Assembly: GCA_027924645.1 (NCBI GenBank)
Contig: BSBN01000040.1
Span: 2,852,001-2,916,000 of the forward strand
Reading direction: 5' to 3'
DNA: 64,000 nucleotides
Source: Cunninghamia lanceolata
Taxonomy: Eukaryota > Streptophyta > Pinopsida > Cupressales > Cupressaceae
Shown here: piece after piece, positions 46,131 through 58,848 of the stretch
Layout: each line of letters begins with the position of its first letter
Position numbering within the stretch: the first letter of the stretch is position 1
Notes under the pieces: model-generated
Databases searched by the model: none
What the model saw: only the letters and a program-made list of their open reading frames with translations
Told to the model about the DNA's origin: nothing
Translations under genes and position numbers: made by a program

Positions 46131-47040
46131 TCAACCACTTTTACCTCAATCACACGACACATAGTTGTCTAATTGTATGCATTCAATTTTATTGCATTTG
46201 TAATGCAATAGAAAGGACGCTACATTTCGTGACGGAAGAAAATTTGAACGAGTGAGTGGTGTGAAACCTATTCCACACACCCTACGAAGATCGGAGTTTC
46301 CTATTTCAGGGAGGACATCACCTCTCAAGACACCTAAAGGGAAAGTCTTCATGGAAGATACTTCCCCCAAGTCCATAGGTACAATAGAAAGATCACACCT
46401 CCCAGGCATGACTCAAGAGAATTGAAACTAACTACACTCTAACTAAATTAAAAAGGATGATTTACAAAAGGCTAATTTTAAAGGTTGCTTGATGATCATG
46501 CAATGTAAGTTATACATGTTACATTCTCTATTTTAAATGAACTCTAGTGACTCACAAAAATAATTAATTCCCCAAGGCAAAGTTGCAACTATTATTTAGG
46601 TAGGAACTAATTAGTACTAATTCAACCCTAGTTAATTTATAATTGTTAATACCAAAAACACACTCATTCATTCAACCCCAATTATGACATAGATGAATTC
46701 TTATTAATTTGCTTACCCAGACACTAAAATTTGAAGGGTTAAATATGACCTTATTCACTCAAGCTACAACTTAATTCATTTCAAGGAATTTAAACTAGAT
46801 TTGACAAATTAATTAAGTGCTCAATAAGGATCTATTAGATTACCATCCATCCACTAGAAATTTATTTTAGAAAGAATTGAAAAAAAAATGAATAGTACAG
46901 AACCCTAACAAGATTCAATTAAGGCCTTAAAACATTAATAAATGCCATTAAGAATTAGGGCACCACAAATCCTAATAGCTAATTTAAAAACTCCATTTCC
47001 CTTTTCAATCTTCATTCTATTCTAGGATTTCACTTTTGTT
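46131..47040. other. Unassigned AT-rich stretch
   Basis: One minus-strand frame (46146-46409, starting MPGRCDLSIV) has no recognised domain and may be part of an LTR. Otherwise I see no structure. Confidence 0.4.
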
Positions 47041-47050
47041 GTGTGTTACA

Positions 47051-47763
47051 AGGTAGAGGAGGAGAAAATGAGAGAACCATAGAGGATCTCTTTGCCTCCT
47101 CTCCTCGCCCCTTTTTTTATCTCTGTCTTTTTCAAGATCTTATACTACCACTATTTATTTTTCTTTTATTTTGTTATATCTTCAAACCCTAAGCATGTTT
47201 TTTATTCTATTTTATTTCTCCTTTTATTATGCTTGAGGTTTCAGATTACAATGGGGATTTGATATGTTGCTAGAGTTCAACAAGGAGAGATTTTATCAGG
47301 TTATAGAGGGGAAAGATCTCTCCTTGTTGAACTCAAACAACATATCAAATCCCCTATGTAACCTGAAACCTATAAGCATAATAGAAGGAGAAATAAAATA
47401 GAATAAGAAACTTGGTTAGGGTTTGAAGATATAATAAAAGAAAAGAAAAATAAATAATGGCAACAAAAGATCTTTAAAAAGAAAAAAGATAAAAAGGGGC
47501 AGGGAGAGGAGGCGAAGAGATTCACTGAGGTGGAGGAGGAGAAAATGAGAGAACCATAGTGAATCTCTCTGCCTCCTCTCCTCGTCCCTTTTTATCATTT
47601 TTTTTTAAGATCTTTTGCTGCCATTATTTATTTTTCTTTTATTTTGTTATATCTCATAAACCTAACCAAGTTTCTTATCCTATTTTGTTTCTCCTTCTAC
47701 TTGTAGGTTTCAGGTTACATAGGGGATTTGATATCGTGTTGGAGTTCAACAAGGAGAGATCTT
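47051..47763. repeat. Three alternating copies of a ~230-bp unit (+ - +)
   Basis: Copy 1 (about 47051-47300, plus), copy 2 (about 47309-47536, inverted) and copy 3 (about 47529-47763, plus). Shared landmarks in reading order: GCCTCCTCTCC, TTATTTTTCTTTTATTTTGT, GGGGATTTGATAT, GAGTTCAACAAGGAGAGAT. Copies 1 and 2 form a long near-palindrome with its centre near 47305. Copies 2 and 3 form another around 47535. Confidence 0.85.
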
Positions 47764-47765
47764 AT

Positions 47766-48938
47766 ATATATAACTTTACTCTAGAGCCTTCAACAGAGAG
47801 GCAATATTCAAAAAATTATGGAGGTTATAGAATGTATAGGGGCATCTTCTATTTATGAATCACATGTTAAATAAAATAAGAAGAATAAAAAAAATTATAT
47901 GGGCTACCCTGTGGGGTGAGGTTATGTTGCACCCCGCCCCCCACCTGCCACTATTGTTGTAGCAACACTCGACATTTCCTTAATTATTTTCTTTTTATTT
48001 TATTTTCTCTTAAATAAAAGATGAAACCTTTCGATTCCCTTTTATTTAATTCAGTCAATCCTTCCATATTGGCTTCTCCTTTAGAGAGAATGTGTGTGTA
48101 TATAACTCAATAAACACAATAAGGCATAAGTACATTGATATATATATATATATACACATTTCAAACTCTCATTAAAATATAGTTAATATACACTATATGT
48201 TTGTGTATATATGTATATCCTTCAATCTATCTTACTCAATATTTAAAAAAAGAAGTATAAATATTTGGATGATAACCTACCTTAGCTGCATGAAATGATA
48301 AAAATGAAGTTTTTAAGCCTTGTTTCAAATGGCATCCTTGATGGGTCTAAGAAAGGAATCCCTTTGGAATGGTACAAATCTACCAAATAGAGAATTGATA
48401 TATTAAAGAGAAAGCAAGAACAAATTTGCATTTAAGTCAAAGATCTCAATAATGACATGTTGGCTAACATTCAAGCCTTAATTGAAGCAATTTCTTGCTT
48501 CTTCTTCAATAAAGAACAATTTGTGAATTCAAGTAAATTATTTATTAAAGAACTATCAAACTTAATTAAGACCAACACTATCAAGGTAGGTATTAATGAT
48601 CTTGTGAAGAAAAACTTATTTGATACCCTTGAACAACAATTGTCTACATATCATAAATTTTCTAAGAAGATTTTAAATGTTGTCATCTCAAGGGGTATCC
48701 ACTTCTAATACCCATATGAGTTGAATATGAACGTAGTTAAGGAAGCCTTGGATAGTTTACAAGAATACTTATAAGGAGTCCAAATGAAGAAAAAGAGGAC
48801 ATTCATATTGAAAGAAACCACAAAAGGAGCAAGTACATGACAACCATTTGCATGTCAATTTTCAGCTTGGATGTAGCATTTAAATATTTGGAGTATTATT
48901 AATGTTTGTAAATTGATATTTAAACACTATTGTTATAT
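47766..48938. other. Unassigned stretch with a short frame
   Basis: Includes a GC-rich patch near 47911-47960, a (TA)n run at 48138-48154 and an 83-codon frame at 48457-48708 (MLANIQALIE...). The frame extends on both sides with stops, like a decayed helical protein. No family recognised. Confidence 0.35.
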
Positions 48939-49037
48939 ACAGGCCAATAATATAAATGTCATTGAAAATACACATGCCAATAATATACAAGCCGTTGAAA
49001 ATACACAGGCCAACAATATACATGTTGTTTTATATAT
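48939..49037. repeat. Three tandem copies of a 33-bp unit
   Basis: Units start at 48939, 48972 and 49005, each beginning ACAGGCCAA or ACATGCCAA and continuing AATATA. The third diverges at its end. Confidence 0.85.
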
Positions 49038-50199
49038 AGATCAAGTTGTTTTATATAAATAGGTCATTTAAATAAAAACACAGGCATATACCATAAAACA
49101 AAGGCCGATACTAAGATCTTCAGGTCGTTGGGAATAACAATACAGACTGATTCATACAAGGGAAAAATAGTTATAAAATAGACTATAATCTTTCAGAGAA
49201 AAAGATATCATTGTGCATTGAATATGGAAGTTGACAGTTTTAGATAAAACGTATCATGAAAATAGATAAGTTATTGTTTTCATTTTGCTCAACAACACAA
49301 GATTCCTATACAGAGTTTGAAAGAAAAGCATTAGCTGCAGTTAAATTCCAATAAAGATTGGGTAACACATAACTGACAGAGTATTAAACTCTTGAGCACT
49401 CTGATAGCAAGGTTGCTTAACAAGGCAAAAGGCTACTATTGCAGGATAAGCTCAAAATGGATTTGTTGAATTGATTAAAGTATGGCACATTGTCATGGCA
49501 TCACCAAGGCATGGTGAAAGAGCCTTTAGACAAGGTAAAAACATGAAAGATCACATGATAGGCACAAATCAATTTGCTAAAGGCTTTAAAACCTTCATCC
49601 CATTAAAAGGGCCAAAGATAAGAGCATAAAACAATGCAGTATAAATGGGCTCTAAATCAAAAGCAGAGCCGATAAGAATAATGCATGGCCGATTAAATCA
49701 TAGAAAAAAAATGATTATATTTGTAGTCGTTGATAGTTTTACACAAGCCAAAGAATCAATACACATATGAGTTTAGTTTGTTGGCCGATGGGGTTTCAAC
49801 AGGCCAAAGGGTTTCCATTTTATCAACAATCAATTGCAGGATGGTTTGAATACATAAATAGTTACATACCTGGGCAACCATGAACTCTTCTTGAGAATGA
49901 TCTTCTGCCTCTTGTCTGATGTTTCTTGTTCTCCATTTCCTTTTCTCTTTGTATGCTTTTTCTTTTTTGGTCTCCCCTTTTTAATGAATCCATGCTCTAA
50001 AATTGGCAATCTCCTTTTAGCTTCAAACTTTTTTTAAATTTTTAGTTGCAGTTTTTGCATGGTGAGGAGGTGTGTGGGCGCTCCGAGTACCTCTAATCCT
50101 TTTCTTTTTAATTTGAAACTTCACTTAACAATGTAGTTCCATTTATTTTTAATATTGCATGTGTATTTTTACAACAGTTTCATTATTTTATCATACATT
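49038..50199. other. Unassigned stretch, possibly the rest of the F LTR
   Basis: Read on the minus strand it continues from the F LTR without an obvious break and includes scattered GGCCGAT words (near 49101, 49670, 49686, 49784). No gene. The LTR end could not be located. Confidence 0.3.
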
Positions 50200-50873
50200 G
50201 CATATATATTTTTATATATACATATATATATTTATTATTTTATATATATATATATATATATATTTATAAATAGTAAAAATCTAATTTGAAGTCAATTCAT
50301 ATAGTTTTATTTAATCAAAAAGATGAAAAGAATGCAAGATTAAATGGCAAATCAAAAAAAGAAGATTCATAGTAAACAATTTGCATAATTAACACATGGT
50401 TAGATGTCATAACCGCAACCACAATTCAATAAGAAATGTTCAATCAAGACTAAGTATCCATGTTACGTGAAAGCATACTCAAGCCATTCATTAATGCAAA
50501 TATGTCTTGATGCAATATGTATGAAACTAAGTGAGTGTGTGCATGCACCGGGTTTTTCTGTCATGCCAACTCTTTCTAGCAGCTAGGACTCTTCTACCTC
50601 AACCATGTTCCCGTCTTTGACATGTTCTTGCACTTAGTCGCACTTAGATTATCATCAATAGGTTAGTTGATATAGTCATAGCTGAATCACGAGTAAGATA
50701 TACCCCATAATCATAACATAATAATCCATCATTATATTAACTTTCAAATTTATGCAATTTAACATTAACGACAAATTACCTTCATGCACGTGAAATCACC
50801 CAATAGTAAAGACAATCAAACTAATGTCAATTATACTAAATAATAAATGAAATCAAAAGGTCGGGATGTGACA
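50200..50873 (-). repeat. Start of the F 3' LTR
   Basis: On the minus strand it begins TGTCACATCCCGACC after a short purine tract (GTGGGGAAG). The part down to about 50200 matches the fragment at 34724-35398. It includes (TA)n at 50241-50262. The far end is not resolved. Confidence 0.6.
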
Positions 50874-51039
50874 TACTTCCCCACTAGGAAGAGACATCGT
50901 CTCGATGTCTTATTACATGCACACTGAAATAATAAGAGTATCTCACTAAGAAAATAAAGAATCACACTGTAGCAATAAAGTATCATACTAATCAAGTAAA
51001 AGTATCTCAACTAAGTCCTCAAATGAGGAAAAGAACGGT

Positions 51040-52310
51040 CTATCTCCTCTGTATCCTCTCATGTGGCACTATCCATAGAATATTGGTCCCATTGGACCTT
51101 ATACTGAACAATATCTATGTTACACAACTTGACGTTGTGTCTATCAAGAATTCAAGTGGGCTCCACCAGCACCACTCACAGATCTTGTGCTTGTAAGGTA
51201 TGCCAATCAAGTATGTGTGAGGCATCATGATGATATGGTTTAAGCAAAGACACATGAAAAAACACTATGGATTCGAGCAAGAGCAGGTGGTAGAGCAAGT
51301 CTGTAAGCAACGGGGTTAATCACTTCCAACACATCAAACGGTCCTACAAATAGAGGAGAAAGTTTAGATGATTTGCCAAATGAAATGAAACTCTTTTGAG
51401 GTTTGACCCTCAAAAAGACTTTGTCCCCTACTGAGAACTATTTGAATGTCCTATTCTTGTCTGCATAACTGTTCTGTCAATCTAACGCTTGCTTTAATTT
51501 CTCCTTGATCAATCTCATTTGATCATCCATTTCTCTAAGCAGATCAGGTCCAATCATAATCTCGTCTTCCACCTTATCCCAAATGATAAGTGTGTGACAC
51601 TTATGCCCATAAAGAGATTCAAAAGGTGCCATCCCCAAAGATGCATGGTAGGAATTATTATAAGAAAACTCCACCAATGGAAGATACTCCTCCCACTTAT
51701 ACGGCTAATCTATATAATAAATCCTAAGGAGGTCTTCAACTACCTTATTTACTCTTTCCGTCTGACCGTTAGTTTGAGGGTGATACGTCAAACTGAATTT
51801 CAATCTTGTCCCCAAAGATGCATTCAACATTGTCCAAAATCTAGAAGTCATGCGAGTATCTTGATCCAATATGATCGTCTTAGGTACTCCATGCAAACGA
51901 AAAATTTCTTGGAAAAACTTCTTGGCTAAGATCAAAGATCCATCCTTAAGATTTCCTGGGATGAAATGCACTACCTTTGTCAACTTATCCACAACTACCA
52001 AGATGAAATCATGTCGATTCTTGGACATTGGCAACCCCTGAATGAAGTCCATACTAATCACTTGCCATTTATACTCCGGTACACTATGTGGGTACAAAAT
52101 CCCTGTTGGATGCACATGCTCAGCCTTGAATCGATGGTATTCCAAGCATCGAGCCACAAATTCAATCACATCTTTCTTGAGTCTTGGCAAAAAATATAGA
52201 GATCTCAATCCTTCTACCATCTTGGTCACTCTAGGGTGCCCCGAATATGGTGCATTGTGGATCTCATCTAGAATTAACTTCCTCAAATCCTTTGAGTTTG
52301 GAATATACAT
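51040..52310 (-). pseudogene. F integrase and chromodomain, decayed
   Basis: Zinc domain: IHNAPYSGHP, then VARCLEYH, where the last cysteine is Tyr. Core: MDFIQGLP, ILDQDTRMTS and NGQTERVNKV supply the D, D and E positions. Then MVEFSYNNSYHASLGMAPFE, the RVKPQKSF and [20 protein letters not shown] tail, and near 51040-51180 a chromodomain-like VQYKVQWDQYSMDSAT followed by a stop and EDTEEID. Stops at several points make it non-functional. The chromodomain would target insertion to heterochromatin. Confidence 0.8.
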
Positions 52311-52419
52311 TCTACCTTGATATCACAAAATTCCATCCAAATCAAACATATATCCATCGAATCAATGGTCTGAAGGATCTTGCTCTAAATCTTGCTTTAC
52401 TATGGAATAGTGCTCACTC

Positions 52420-53636
52420 CTTGTAGATTCTGAACTACTTGTTGCCTCAAATTTGACCTTGTAGTAATCATTGTTGCAAGATGCCTTCTTTTGCTAAGAT
52501 CATCCACCACTCTGTTTTCTTTTCCCTTGATGTACTCAATCCCAAAATCATATTCACTTAGAAATTCTAGCCATCTCCTCTAACGAGCATTGAGATAGGG
52601 TTGAGTAAAAATATACTTGAGTCCTAAGTGGTCTATCTTCAATTCAAATGGCTTTCCCAAAAGATAATGCCTCCACATCTGAAGTGCATGAACTATGGCT
52701 ACTAACTCTAAGTCATGTTGTGCATAGTTCAGCTCATACTATTTTAACTTCCTAGACTCATAAGTAACCACTTGTCCATTCTGCATTAGCACTCCTCCTA
52801 CACCTTCTCTTGATGCATTGAGTATCACCATGAAATACCCATTAGGATCAGGTATAGTCAAAATTGGAGTTATAGTGAGTTTTCCTTCAAAACCTTGCTC
52901 ACACTTCTCTGTCCACTCAAATCTTTTCCCTTTCTTTTGGAGTGAATTTATTGGTGTTGTGATTGTAGAGAACCCTTCTACAAACTTCTTGTAGTACCCT
53001 GCAAGTTCCATGAAACTTCAAACTTCAGTCGCATTCTGCAGTGTAGACCATTCCACTATTGCCTTAATTTTCTCTGGATCTACTACAATCCCTTCTATTG
53101 AAATGACATGACCTAAATAATGCACCTTGTCTTCATAGAAAATACACTTGGATAGCTTACCAAAGAGTTTATGCTCTCTTAAGTATCGTAAAACTATCCT
53201 CAAATGCTTATCATACTCCTCAATAGATTTGGAATAAATCAAGATGTCATCCAAGAATACTAGCACAAAATCATCCAAGTAATCACTGAATATGATGTTC
53301 ATTAGATTCATGAAAGTTGTGGGAGCATTGGTTAACTAGAATGGCACCACTATGAATTCACAGTGACCATAGTGAGTCCTAAAAGCTATCTTTGAAATGT
53401 CCTCATCCTCAATCCTCAATTGGTGATAGCTAGATCTAAGGTCTATCTTAGAGAACACCATAGCTCCTTTCATCTGATCAAAGAGTTCATCAATCCTCAG
53501 AAGTGGGTACTTATTCTTTATAGTTGCCTTATTTATCATTCTATAGTCAATGCACAAGTGCAAAGTCCCATCCTTCTTCTTCACAAAATTGATTGGTGTG
53601 TCTCACGAAGACACACTAGGTCTAATGAACCCTTGG
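52420..53636 (-). pseudogene. F reverse transcriptase and RNase H, decayed
   Basis: NQGFIRPSVSS leads into [20 protein letters not shown], then [13 protein letters not shown] (usual Gly is Ser), LTNAPTTFM, FVLVFLDDILIYSKS (catalytic DD kept) and KVHYLGHVIS. The RNase H part has VILNASREGVGGVLMQ, where the catalytic Asp is Asn, then HDLELVAIVHALQMWRHYLLG. In-frame stops occur after IVVPF, after NATEV and after ESRKLK, among others. The region upstream of 53636 was lost at the E insertion. Confidence 0.85.
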
Positions 53637-53642
53637 TTCAAC

Positions 53643-54740
53643 TGTTGGAAACAATGCAAATAACTGAGAGGGGGGGTGAATCAATTATCTTAAATTTCTT
53701 TACTTTCTTCTCTTCTTTAACAATAGTGCAGTATCAAAACATATAAGCATAAATGAGCATGAGAGTAGAAATGAAATCAACACACATAACACAAGAATTT
53801 TACGTGGAAAACCCTGTTAAGGGAAAAACCACGAGGTGACTAACCCAAGATTGTATTCTCTGTTAAAAGAATAAGAAGTACAAAATGGCACTTACCAATT
53901 AGGGCTCACTGCCTAGCACACTGCTCACAAGAGGCTCACTGCCTACAATAGTTTATAGAAAGTAACCAGGTATTTGAACTAATGAGAAGCATCCACATAT
54001 GCTAAGGTTCAGTTCTGGTTAGGCTCAATATACTAATCTATTGCACTTCATTCTTCCTCTGTTTTGGTGTTGCTGTTCTATCACATATCGGACCTGTATT
54101 GTCACTTCCACACTTATCTCTACCTTTGCTCATGCATTATTTCACTCCATGCACACCTTCACATCGAAATCCATCTGGTATATATATTCGCACCAAGGAT
54201 TTTAACATCTTTCTAGTCGGCATCCGAAATACTCAAGATTTTCCCTAACTCTCGTCTATCGGCTGAATCCATACTTACTAAGTGATGCGTATCAAAGAGA
54301 TAGTTATAGAAGTCATCAATCATGTTGACCAACCATGAATGATCCCTCAAGTAGCTTGATCACCATCAATTTCTCATCTGGGTTAAGGTCTGATGCTCTG
54401 CCGGTTAGTTCTTCCTTAGTCTACATTGCCTGTCAGGAACCCAACACTTAGATGCTCATATCTTTTCATTCTTTCAACACCGGAGGCTCAATCTCTAGAA
54501 TGTAGCAGTAATGGTACTCCTCTTAACTTCCCCAAGTCTGCACTATGCTGAGATACATCCTCTGGGAAATCCAGACCTGATTGTTGGACCTTGCTGCATG
54601 CTCTATTCTTGCTCACCGGACTAAAATACTCTTCAATCTAACTTCTGATATAGACATACCATGTCCTACGGATCTATGGGATGGACTTTGATGCCATCAA
54701 TGACAATACTCATGAAGCCACATAGTGTCTCTTGCCAACA
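53643..54740 (-). repeat. 3' LTR of E
   Basis: 1,098 bp. On the plus strand it starts TGTTGGAAAC and ends CTTGCCAACA. It holds the TTTTACGTGGAAAACCC box near 53800. It matches 60097-61086 along 1 kb with scattered changes, mostly transitions. Confidence 0.85.
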
Positions 54741-54752
54741 ATCTCCCCCTTT
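54741..54752 (-). promoter_or_regulatory. Polypurine tract of E
   Basis: Reads AAAGGGGGAGAT on the minus strand directly before the 3' LTR, identical to the array tracts. Confidence 0.8.
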
Positions 54753-54989
54753 GGCATTGATGGCAACACTTAGTGAAAAATGACTAAGTGTCGTATCAAA
54801 CCCCCCCTTGGCTAATGCTCTGACTTATGTACACCTTTACCGGAGCTCCCCCTTAGCTAGATTCCACATTTTTCACTGCTCCTCACTCCCCCTTTGACAT
54901 CAATGGCAAAGGGTGAAATCCGCATGCCAAAATTTGCGAAGAAAAACAACCTATATATATTACAGGATAAGTATATATACATGTTGTAC

Positions 54990-57900
54990 TTACATTAACT
55001 TAAGTATATCCATAAAGGTAGTTTTCAACTGGACAAATTTTGTTGCCCAACTTTGCTTCATCATGTCCAAAATTGAGATTTGACCACTTAACAAAAATGC
55101 AAAAGCTTTTGCCCTCTTTAAGTCTATTGGATCACTGGTCCGAGCTGTGGTCTGAGCATTAGTTAGGGCCTCATGCATTGCCTCTAACTTAGGGATAATT
55201 ATCCCTCTTAGTTCACTTAGCCTGCTCATTCTATTCTTCTTCTCCCTTTCAAGCCTCTTTATCTCATTTATAGTGGCAATAGCCTGGCACTCTTGATTCA
55301 TTATGGATGAGGTGAGAGGATCAAAACTCTGGGATAAACTTGATAGTTTACCCTCTTGTTCTTCCACCTTCTTTGCAATGTCTGTTGTCACTGTGGACCA
55401 AGATAAACAAAATTTGTATAATTCTCCACCATCTTTAAGAGTATTTTCTAGGCTCTTTATTCCAATATTCAGATTTCTCATATCATTTGCTATGAGCCCC
55501 TATACTTTAGAGAATCTCTTACCCAAAAACTCTTTCCTGACTTTCTCTTCTATTGATTTCTCCAAAGAATCAAAATGTGTGCTAACAGAATTAACAAGAG
55601 ATTTTAGATTACCAAATGAAGAGGTCGAAAGATCCTTTTGGAAGGATGGCATGATCTTCTCCAACACACCGGATGCAATCTCTATCAGCTCATAGTCTTC
55701 CATGTGAGACTTCAGAAGCTTTTCTTTTGCTTTGGTTTGAGCAAAAGATGCTACCTTCATTGTCTGGATTGGAGAGAGAGAGTCAAAATTGAGTGGTCCT
55801 TGAAATAGATCTGGTTCATCTAATTCCATCATTTCTTTGGTCAGGAAGTCTTTAACAGTTCTGCAGTGTCTCTTACTGGAGACAGAGTCTTCTTACCTTC
55901 TGCAGCCTCAGAATTGTCATCTGGGGTCTTCTTTGTTTGATCTTCTTCTCTTCCCTTTACCTCTTCTTCTTGATTGATTTTCTCTTCTTTTCTTTCTTCT
56001 CCTTCAGTTCCAGAGTTAGCAGGGAGATCTGGAAGAGAGATGTTTACTTCTTCAGGTACTTCCTCTACCAGAACAGAGGAATCCAAGTCCTTAGTCCTCT
56101 CCTCACCTATGTCCTTTGGCTCTTCTGCATTTTTCATAGTGGATTCTTCTTTTGATGTACTTAGTCCTTCATCATCCATGTCAAAAGGTTCATCACCTAT
56201 GTCCTCTATAATAGGAAGATTGAATCTTTTAAATGCATTCTGAAGGATGTCCTCTATTTCTTTGGCAACTTGATCTATCTCTCCAAGCATAAGTTGGTTC
56301 ATTCTTGCTTTTCTCTAAAACTCTTCCTTGCAGTCCTTGAAGATCATGTTCATTTGTTGAGAGGTAATGGAAGGATAGAGTTGAATAGCAATCTGTTCCC
56401 AGATCTCCAGATCCTTTGCTTTAGTGTTCTCCTTTCTCATTTCAAGTTCTTTATCTAAACTTTTGGGAATTAGAGAGATGATTTCAATGAATGCTTTATT
56501 ATAAATGTTAAGATAATTGACTATAGCATCTTCCAGGATTTTCTTGTCAGTATCACTAAACTCATCATAAAATTTTGTTAATGGTTGCAAATTTCCATCC
56601 ACTGTGATTGCCTTGATAACATTATCAACAAAAGGAATGGACCTTTCAACAAATTCTTCTGCCTCTTATTCTTTATTTGCACCAACAGAGGATCCACCTG
56701 ATGTTTTCTTCTTCTTCTTCATTTTCTTAACCTCCTCATCTATCTCTATCTCTTCATCATCCTTTTGACTTATGTAGGATCTTGTAGCCTTGGTTTTTGT
56801 TCTCTTTTCTCCCTTTCTGGATGTTTTTGCTTCCGGTTTGGAGGATTTTGAGCTTTTAGAGGTGGTAGGTGCAGAACTCTTTGAGGATCTAGTCCAGGAG
56901 GGGGCTTGCACCGGATCACTTTCTTTTTCTGCATCTTGTCTCTCTTTTTCTACTCTTTCTAGTTTCTCTCTATTTGCATCGACTGCTTCTTTTGAAATGC
57001 CATATCTTTTGGCAACTTCCTCTACTTCTCTTCTCACTTTTCTTTTCATCTCCGGTTGTCTTAGCTCGACATGAATTTTCACACTCAATTCTTCAAAGGT
57101 TCCAAACCTTTCTACCTCAGGGCCCTTAGGCTGACTTAGTAGGTGTTGGACATGCAGTTCCAGAATTTTCTCATCCACCTCATAGCCCATTGGCATAATC
57201 CAAACTATTATGGGCTCTACTGCCTCCATTAGGCATTAATCAGTGTCTACCATAAAACACACTGTATCTTTATATTTTTCAACTATTGTCTAAGGAATTC
57301 TTTCTCTGGCCTGCATCATACCTTGGAAATTCTTGAAATATCCCCAGAGTGTTGTGCTTTGAGCCTTGGCATCACCAAGTCCATACATATAATCTCTGAT
57401 TTGTATGGCAACTGGTCTGTCATTTTTCCATATCCAACCACTCGATCTGGGTAGCTCATTCATATAGTAAAAGAATAGACATAGTTTCAAGCCACCGTAC
57501 TTAAATGAATTCTTCTTATCCTTCTTTATTTTCTACAAATTCTCTAACAGTTGGTTTAGGAGAAGCTCACAAAGATCATAATCAACATTTTCCCTTAGCA
57601 TCTGATAAGCAGTGTATATTGTTGTTCTAGATACAAAATTCTCCCTGCTGGAGTGATATATTTTATAACCAATTATCATAGAAACAAATTTGATATCCGA
57701 ATATGTGATATCCTCAATTGTCATTGCTCTTTTATCAAATTTTGATCTCGTATCCTCACTTAGAGTTTGGTTTTTCACTGATTTGAGAGCAGGCAACCCA
57801 CCGGATGAGTACAATCCAGTTACTGCCCTAATGGTATCTACGTGATCTTAAATGGCGTCATCAGCCACATGAAGTTGTCATGTATTCTTCTCAGAACATA

Positions 57901-58211
57901 CCGGACCCATTCATCCTCTGCAAAACAAGGAAAATGGATGCAATGTCCAAAATGCTTATCCCGGATGGCCTTGTATTGAGGTTTAAGTTCAAATGTTTCA
58001 TCTATTAATTACTTGTGATAGATATCAATTTGGATTCCCCAAATTCCTCAATATTGGCGTGTATGTATACCCTAACATCTTCTACATGCAAAACCCCATG
58101 TGGAATGCTAGAGAATGTGCCTAAGGGATCAACTTCTAAGGATTTGTAAGGATGTTTCTTGAACTTAGGGCGCGGCCTATCAGTGATATTAACAACATTT
58201 GAAGTAGTCAT
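54990..58211 (-). pseudogene. Accessory protein of E (~1,070 codons), decayed
   Basis: Starts at an ATG at 58211 (MTTSNVVNITD). It continues through frames at 57533-57814, 57290-57490, 56666-57229, 56315-56602, 55841-56302, 55500-55832 and 54990-55481, most in one phase with at least two frameshifts. Early parts look globular (IIGYKIYHSS, FYYMNELPRSSGW). Then come a helical region, Ser/Lys-rich linkers (SKSSKPEAK, KKMKKKKK), a Glu-rich acidic region and two coiled-coil segments. No pol, CCHC or transposase motif. Length and order resemble the intact G gene, but sequence similarity is not evident by eye. It lies downstream of gag in the same orientation. Confidence 0.55.
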
Positions 58212-58848
58212 CTTGCAAAAGATTCAGAGAGAGATATTCAAGAACAAAAATACCTTTTTACGCTTCTAGGGTTCACGATATGAGCCGAAGAGATCATTGG
58301 TTGAGTCGGATACTGTGATTGATCTTTGAGAGGGTTGAAGCAATCTTGTTTGCAGAGCCTTTTCTTTCTTATTCTTGAGTGCAAATGTGCAAATGATGAA
58401 TAAAAGAACCATTATATCTCTGCGCAAATCCTAATTTCTAATTGCAATAAATGAATACCTTAAGTCATTCCGGTTCCCTTGTTCTGAGAGAGATCCTTCT
58501 GAGTCACTGTGATGCACTTAGAATTATTCTTGGTGATAATTGACAATGTATCTCCCTTTCTTCAATCATTTCATCTATCCGCAGATCCAAATATTTTGAT
58601 TTTAAATCATACCGGATCTAACTATGAAAATCCTACTTTTACTAGATGACTGTCAAACCAAATTAATCTTGGATGATTAACCTTTTCAAACTCCTTGTGG
58701 ATCTTTCATATTTTTACCAAGGATTATTTAGATGTTTCTCTGAGAACCCTTTAATCCGCAACTTTCCATATGCCAATTACAACTACCAATTGACTGGTTG
58801 GGGAATTTATTTTCCTTTGACACTCCCCCTGAGCCAGAGCTCATCTAT
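58212..58848 (-). other. Spacer between E gag and accessory frame
   Basis: No frame is visible. It could hold a splice acceptor or a second promoter for the accessory frame; neither can be shown from sequence alone. Confidence 0.4.

Noticed and set aside
51519..52320. Plus-strand frames over the F integrase
   Set aside because: The minus strand carries clear integrase motifs; the plus-strand frames are shadows.
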